Source of the DNA: Halogeometricum pallidum JCM 14848
Lineage (GTDB): Archaea; Halobacteriota; Halobacteria; Halobacteriales; Haloferacaceae
DNA: 64,000 nt
Assembly (NCBI RefSeq): GCF_000337095.1
Contig: NZ_AOIV01000006.1
Span: 1 to 64,000, forward strand
Direction of reading: 5' to 3'
The notes below the pieces were generated by a model. It had not been told where the DNA came from. It worked only from the letters and a program-made list of their open reading frames with translations, and did not search any database. Shown here one piece after another: positions 60,610 to 64,000 of this stretch. Made by a program: the position numbers and the translations under genes. Each line of letters starts with the position of its first letter. Within the stretch, counting starts at the first letter, position 1.

Positions 60610-61322
60610 GACGAGAGGTCGCCCACCTCGCCTCCGGTCGCGCGTTCGACGCTCCGGCGAAGTTTCCGCCGTCGGTCGGCCGAATACAGTCCCGAGTCGT
60701 CACTGCCGGCGTACACCCAGTCGGCGAACGCGGTCGCATCCGCGTCCGAGGCGAGTCCGAACCAGTAGCCACCGGAGGACGTCTCGGAGAGGTCGTCGGT
60801 CGGAACCGACGGTTCGGCGTCGTCGAGGAGCGACCGAACCGTCCGGAGCAAGGCTTCGTCGTCGTGGACGAACGAGACGCCGACGGACTCCGACGACTCC
60901 CGGAAGCAGACGGTGCCGCAGGCTTCGAGCAGTCCCCGGACGAGTTGCGGACGGGACTCGGCGAACGTGTCGAACCGGTACCCGCCAGGCTGTCCGTCGA
61001 CGGGGAGGCCGAGCGCGGCGCCCGCACGGGCGGCGGGCGTGCCGAACACCTGTAACTCGAACTCGTCCTCGAACCGGACGATGGAGGCGTCGTGCGCCGA
61101 TTCGTGCGCGGCGACGCGGTGCTCGCTACCCGTCCGGTCGGTGCCGGCAATCGCCGCCAGCGCGTCGGCGGCCGTCTCGTCCGCCGTCCGAACCGTCACG
61201 CAGTCCCGCGTCAACTCCCCGTCGCCGGCCACGCGTCCCCAGAAGTACGCCGTGGCCGGTGTCGAGGTGAGCAGGTCCTCGACGGGTTCGGGCGGGGAGG
61301 GCCGCCGCCCCGCGTCATTCAT
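60606..61322 (-). CDS. LAGLIDADG-fold-like protein of the cobalamin operon
   Basis: A 238-residue protein whose layout matches a two-motif LAGLIDADG fold. The first motif, TAYFWGRVAGDGELTRD, is near residues 24-40; the second, QLVRGLLEACGTVCF, is near 125-140. Each is followed by the beta-rich segment and helix of that fold (VTVRTADETAADALAAIAG; VGVSFVHDDEALLRTVRSLL). The catalytic acidic residue of motif two is replaced by Cys, so nuclease activity is doubtful. The C-terminus is a basic helix (DRRRKLRRSVERATG). It overlaps cbiX (ATGA) and ferredoxin genes. Function unknown; a nucleic-acid-binding role is possible. Confidence 0.65.
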   Translation of the reverse strand: MNDAGRRPSPPEPVEDLLTSTPATAYFWGRVAGDGELTRDCVTVRTADETAADALAAIAGTDRTGSEHRVAAHESAHDASIVRFEDEFELQVFGTPAARAGAALGLPVDGQPGGYRFDTFAESRPQLVRGLLEACGTVCFRESSESVGVSFVHDDEALLRTVRSLLDDAEPSVPTDDLSETSSGGYWFGLASDADATAFADWVYAGSDDSGLYSADRRRKLRRSVERATGGEVGDLSS

Positions 61323-61566
61323 CGTCCACCTCCGTCAGCACGTCGATCGCGCCGACCGGACAGGAACGAGCGGCCTGTCTCGCGTCCGCCAGTCGGTCGT
61401 CGTTGAAACTCACGAGTTGGCTTCCGTCGCCGTCCTGTTCCGCGCGGCCGCCCTCGACCGTCACCAAACCGTCCGACGCCTCGACGAATCGGTCGTCGCG
61501 GACGAGACAGGCGAAGATGCCGTCGCAGGCATCGCGGTCGAGCCGAATCTGATACTCAGTAGTCAT
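61315..61566 (-). CDS. Single-cluster ferredoxin (CX5C...CP type)
   Basis: An 83-residue small ferredoxin. The cluster ligands are Cys in RDACDGIFACLVRDD (CX5C) and in AARSCPVGAIDV. Three ligand cysteines suggest a [3Fe-4S] cluster, or [4Fe-4S] with a non-Cys ligand. It overlaps both neighbours by 8-11 nt, so it is translationally coupled inside the cobalamin operon. Probable reductant for a step such as ring contraction or cobalt reduction. Confidence 0.88.
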   Translation of the reverse strand: MTTEYQIRLDRDACDGIFACLVRDDRFVEASDGLVTVEGGRAEQDGDGSQLVSFNDDRLADARQAARSCPVGAIDVLTEVDDE

Positions 61567-62551
61567 ATTTGGACTCGTACCCCCGCGGCGTCACCATCCG
61601 ACCGTCCCAGACGTACGTCTCCTCGTTCCCGACGAGGATGGTCGTCGTCATGTCGACGAGGTCGGTCTCGCCGAGTTCCTCCAGTTCCCGGAGTTCGACG
61701 ATGTCGACCTGTTCGTCGTCTCGGCCCGCGCCGTGGACGATACCCACCGGCGTGTCCGGAGCGCGGTGCTCCATGAGAACCTCACAGCACTTCCGGAAGT
61801 TCTCCCGACGCTTGCGACTCCACGGGTTGTAGATGGCGATGGTGAAGCCCTCCTTGGCCGCCGCGTGGAGTCGGGATTCGATGGTCGGCATCGGCGTCAG
61901 GTGGTCCGACAGGGAGATGCTCACGGTGTCGTTCACGAGCGGTGCCCCCAGTCGGGCCCCGCAGGACTGCGCCGCGGGAACGCCGGGAACGACCTCGAAG
62001 TCGACCATGCTCGCGGTCGCCTCTTTCGACTCGAGGATTTCCAGTGCTAATCCGGCCAGCGCGTATACGTTCGGGTCACCGCTCCCGATGATCGCGACGT
62101 CGTTTCCGGCGAGGGCGCGGTCGATGGCCTCCTCGGTGCGGGACACCTCACCGCACATCGGCGTGTCGTACAGTTCCTCCGCCGACTCCGTGACTTCCTC
62201 CGGAAGCAGGTCGACGTACGTCGTGTAGCCGACGATGTGCTCCGCCTCCAGCAGTGCGCCCCGGGCCCGCTGTGTCATCTCCTCGGGCCGTCCGGGACCC
62301 AGCCCCACAGCGACGAGCCGACCGGGTTCGGCGTCGAAGTCGTCGGCGCGCGCCTCGACCTTCTCGTCGGTCGCCGACTTCTTCGAGGCGCCGCATTTCG
62401 ACCCCGACTCGGAGTTGGACTCGGCCCCGAACGACGAGTTCGACGCGCCGCACCTCGAACTCGATTCACCGTCCGTCCTCGTATCGCCCGTACTCGCGCC
62501 GCAGCTAGTTTCGGTGTCGGTACTACTCTCGGTGGTGTCGTCAGTGTTCAT
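61556..62551 (-). CDS. cbiH: Cobalt-factor III C17-methyltransferase CbiH with Cys-rich N-terminal extension
   Basis: A 331-residue tetrapyrrole methylase of the CobJ/CbiH group. The core begins near residue 80 with VAVGLGPGRPEEMTQRA, then EHIVGYTTYVDLLPEE, AIIGSGDPNVYALAGL, VVPGVPAAQSCGARLGAPL and TIAIYNPWSRKRREN. It catalyses C17 methylation with ring contraction. The first 78 residues are Ser/Glu-rich and hold three copies of Cys-Gly-Ala-Ser (SCGAS, RCGAS, KCGAS), absent from usual CbiH. It is the second of two adjacent CbiH-like genes; a 2-nt gap separates them. Confidence 0.9.
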   Translation of the reverse strand: MNTDDTTESSTDTETSCGASTGDTRTDGESSSRCGASNSSFGAESNSESGSKCGASKKSATDEKVEARADDFDAEPGRLVAVGLGPGRPEEMTQRARGALLEAEHIVGYTTYVDLLPEEVTESAEELYDTPMCGEVSRTEEAIDRALAGNDVAIIGSGDPNVYALAGLALEILESKEATASMVDFEVVPGVPAAQSCGARLGAPLVNDTVSISLSDHLTPMPTIESRLHAAAKEGFTIAIYNPWSRKRRENFRKCCEVLMEHRAPDTPVGIVHGAGRDDEQVDIVELRELEELGETDLVDMTTTILVGNEETYVWDGRMVTPRGYESKYDY

Positions 62552-62553
62552 TA

Positions 62554-63456
62554 TCAGAAATCGTCGACGTCACGCCCGCCGCGCGGGGTGACGAGGTGTT
62601 TGCCGTGGTCGTTCTCCCAGACCGTCGTCTCGTGGGTGCCGACGAGGAGGGAGGTGCCCATCCCGCCGACTTCGTCTTCGTGGTCGTTCGCCTCGCCGAG
62701 GGTGGTGATGGTGTGCGTCTCGTCCTCCAGATTTCGGCCCGCGTCGCCTCGGCCGGCGTCGTTGAAGATGCCGACGGGGACGTCGTCGGCTCGCTCTTCG
62801 CGAATCACGTCGACGGCCCGCTGGTAGTCCCGCCAGCAGTTGTAGAGGACGATGACGAAGCCGCTGATGGCCGCGGCGCGGAGCTTCTCCTCAATTTCGT
62901 CCCATCCGCGCCACTTGTCGGACAGCGAGACGGTACAGAAGTCGTTCGACAGGGGCGCGCCGAGGTTCGCCGCCCCGCCGAGCGCGGCCGTCACGCCGGG
63001 GACCACTTCGATGGGGACGTCGTACGCCTCGTCTTCCTCCGCCATCGTGAACAGGAGGTCGCTCTTCCCGTAGACGTTCGGGTCGCCGCCCGAGACGTGA
63101 GCGACGTCCTCGCCCGCTCTGACGCGCTGGAACGCCTCGCGCGCCAACTCTATCTGCTGGCCCATCGTCGAGCGAACGAGCGTCTGTCGGACTCCGCCGC
63201 GCCGTTCGAAGACCGTCCCGGGACCCGCTTCGGCCGTCGTTCCTCCGTCGGGTGCCGCCTCCACCTCCGCGTCCTCCGGCGGCAGCGTCCCGTCACGTCG
63301 GAGGAACTCCTGATAGAGGTTCGACGCGATGACGCAGTCGGCCGTCGCGACGACGTCCTTGGCTCGCTGCGTCATCGCGTGCGGCAGTCCGGGACCGATG
63401 CCGACGACGTAGAGAGTCCCCATCGCGCCGTCGGCGGCGGGGTCCGTTTCCGACAT
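62554..63456 (-). CDS. cbiH: CbiH-like cobalt-precorrin C17-methyltransferase, first copy
   Basis: A 300-residue tetrapyrrole methylase close to CbiH/CobJ: LYVVGIGPGLPHAMTQRAKD at residues 15-34, VIASNLYQEFLRR, VAHVSGGDPNVYGKSDLLF, VVPGVTAALGGAANLGAPL and VIVLYNCWRDYQRAV. An insertion of about 45 acidic residues (GTLPPEDAEVEAAPDGGTT and onward) sits after the first conserved block. It lies between cbiG and the second cbiH with almost no spacing. The two CbiH proteins may act together or on different intermediates. Confidence 0.9.
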   Translation of the reverse strand: MSETDPAADGAMGTLYVVGIGPGLPHAMTQRAKDVVATADCVIASNLYQEFLRRDGTLPPEDAEVEAAPDGGTTAEAGPGTVFERRGGVRQTLVRSTMGQQIELAREAFQRVRAGEDVAHVSGGDPNVYGKSDLLFTMAEEDEAYDVPIEVVPGVTAALGGAANLGAPLSNDFCTVSLSDKWRGWDEIEEKLRAAAISGFVIVLYNCWRDYQRAVDVIREERADDVPVGIFNDAGRGDAGRNLEDETHTITTLGEANDHEDEVGGMGTSLLVGTHETTVWENDHGKHLVTPRGGRDVDDF

Positions 63457-63457
63457 G

Positions 63458-64000
63458 TTATCGCCCCACCGCGACGGTCACGGCGTCGTCGAACCGTTCT
63501 TTCGTCCGGGCGAGTTCGTGGTCGCGACCGCCGGCGATGGCCGACGCTTCGGCGATGCCCGGCCAGCCGATGAGTTCTTTCGACCGCGAGGGAGAAGGTC
63601 CCTCGAACTCTTCGAGCGTCTCTTTCTCGAAGAGGACGACTCCGACTCCGATTCTCTCGGCGGCCTCGTAGAGGCCCGCTTCGCCCTCCTTACGGGTGCC
63701 GGTGGCGACGAAGTCGACGTCCGAGAACTCCAATCCCAGGTCGTCGAGGGCGTCTTCCCAGGCGTCGACCACTTGGCTCTCGTTCACCCCCGAGACGGTG
63801 CCGGTTCCGAGGACGACGCCGTCGTCGGCGTTGCGCTTGAGGACGGTCACGTCGTCGCCGACGAGGACCGCGCGGGGGCCGTCGAGACGGGCCACGGCTC
63901 CGAGTTCGTCGTTCAGAACCGCCAGGTTCGTCGCGACGGTCGAATCGCCGTTGACGACGTGCGCGTCCAGCGCCTTCGCCTTGCTCTCGACGCCCTGTTT
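63458..64000 (-). CDS. cbiG: Cobalt-precorrin-5A hydrolase CbiG, 3' part
   Basis: The last 180 codons of a gene whose start lies beyond the window end. The frame stays open to position 64000 (KQGVESKAKALDAHVVNG, LNDELGAVARLDG) and ends FDDAVTVAVGR. The C-terminal CbiG domain is recognisable by ATGTRKEGEAGLYEAAERIGV and PSPSRSKELIGWPGIAEASA. CbiG opens the delta-lactone of cobalt-precorrin-5A and releases acetaldehyde. An internal GTG at about 63895 is not the start. A 1-nt gap separates it from cbiH. Confidence 0.88.
   Translation of the reverse strand, partial: KQGVESKAKALDAHVVNGDSTVATNLAVLNDELGAVARLDGPRAVLVGDDVTVLKRNADDGVVLGTGTVSGVNESQVVDAWEDALDDLGLEFSDVDFVATGTRKEGEAGLYEAAERIGVGVVLFEKETLEEFEGPSPSRSKELIGWPGIAEASAIAGGRDHELARTKERFDDAVTVAVGR

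Overview
The window reads as haloarchaeal DNA (class Halobacteria). The support is very high GC, extremely acidic predicted proteins, many genes with a TATA-like box 25-30 nt upstream of the start codon (leaderless style), Tat rather than Sec exported lipoproteins, an archaeal NAD-dependent glucose-6-phosphate dehydrogenase (Azf) next to 6-phosphogluconate dehydrogenase, and an archaeal-type anaerobic cobalamin cluster with CobN plus a fused ChlI/ChlD subunit. The content resembles Haloferacaceae (Haloferax/Halogeometricum-like); that placement is inference. No rRNA, tRNA, CRISPR array or complete transposase was recognised.

Layout. 1-16 kb: an edge-truncated methyltransferase, an M28 peptidase, a five-gene dipeptide-type ABC transporter operon (Tat lipoprotein binding protein, two permeases, two ATPases), then an SDR, a TldD/PmbA-like protein, an M14-type deacylase, a small membrane protein, a GH15 glycosidase and an NDH-2-like flavoprotein. 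15-22.9 kb: sugar-acid/pentose oxidation genes (enolase-superfamily dehydratase, MBL-fold lactonase-like protein, SDR, semialdehyde dehydrogenase, FAH-fold dehydratase). They are interrupted at 17.25-19.29 kb by a lower-GC, IS-end-bounded cassette with a PLP gamma-synthase and a monooxygenase-like protein but no transposase.

22.9-29.4 kb: trehalose-6-phosphate synthase, ribose-5-phosphate isomerase, 6-phosphogluconate dehydrogenase, a GH15 trehalase/glucoamylase-like enzyme and Azf. Together these give an oxidative pentose phosphate route that can exchange pentoses with the neighbouring oxidative pentose pathway. 29.5-34.8 kb: a haem-copper oxidase locus (subunits III, I, II and two small membrane proteins). 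34.8-43.1 kb: a patchy accessory stretch with gene remnants, palindromes, an orphan A-type ATPase subunit D paralogue, a second copy of the methyltransferase seen at position 1, a dioxygenase-like VOC protein, a glutamine amidotransferase, a DMT exporter, a Tat-exported GH5-like glycosidase, a beta-helix protein and an unknown anchored protein. 43.4-45.5 kb: katG.

46.1-64 kb: a cobalamin (B12) gene cluster in divergent blocks. These are cbiA, a small coupled ORF and a degenerate CbiX-like gene; cbiE, cbiC and cobN; divergently the fused AAA/VWA chelatase subunit, cbtB, cbtA and a 2Fe-2S ferredoxin; then a reverse operon cbiG (cut by the window end), cbiH, cbiH, ferredoxin, a LAGLIDADG-like protein, cbiX, a DUF3209-type protein and a beta-propeller. 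These cover cobalt import, cobalt insertion and ring contraction/methylation of the corrin pathway, with several accessory proteins of unknown role.
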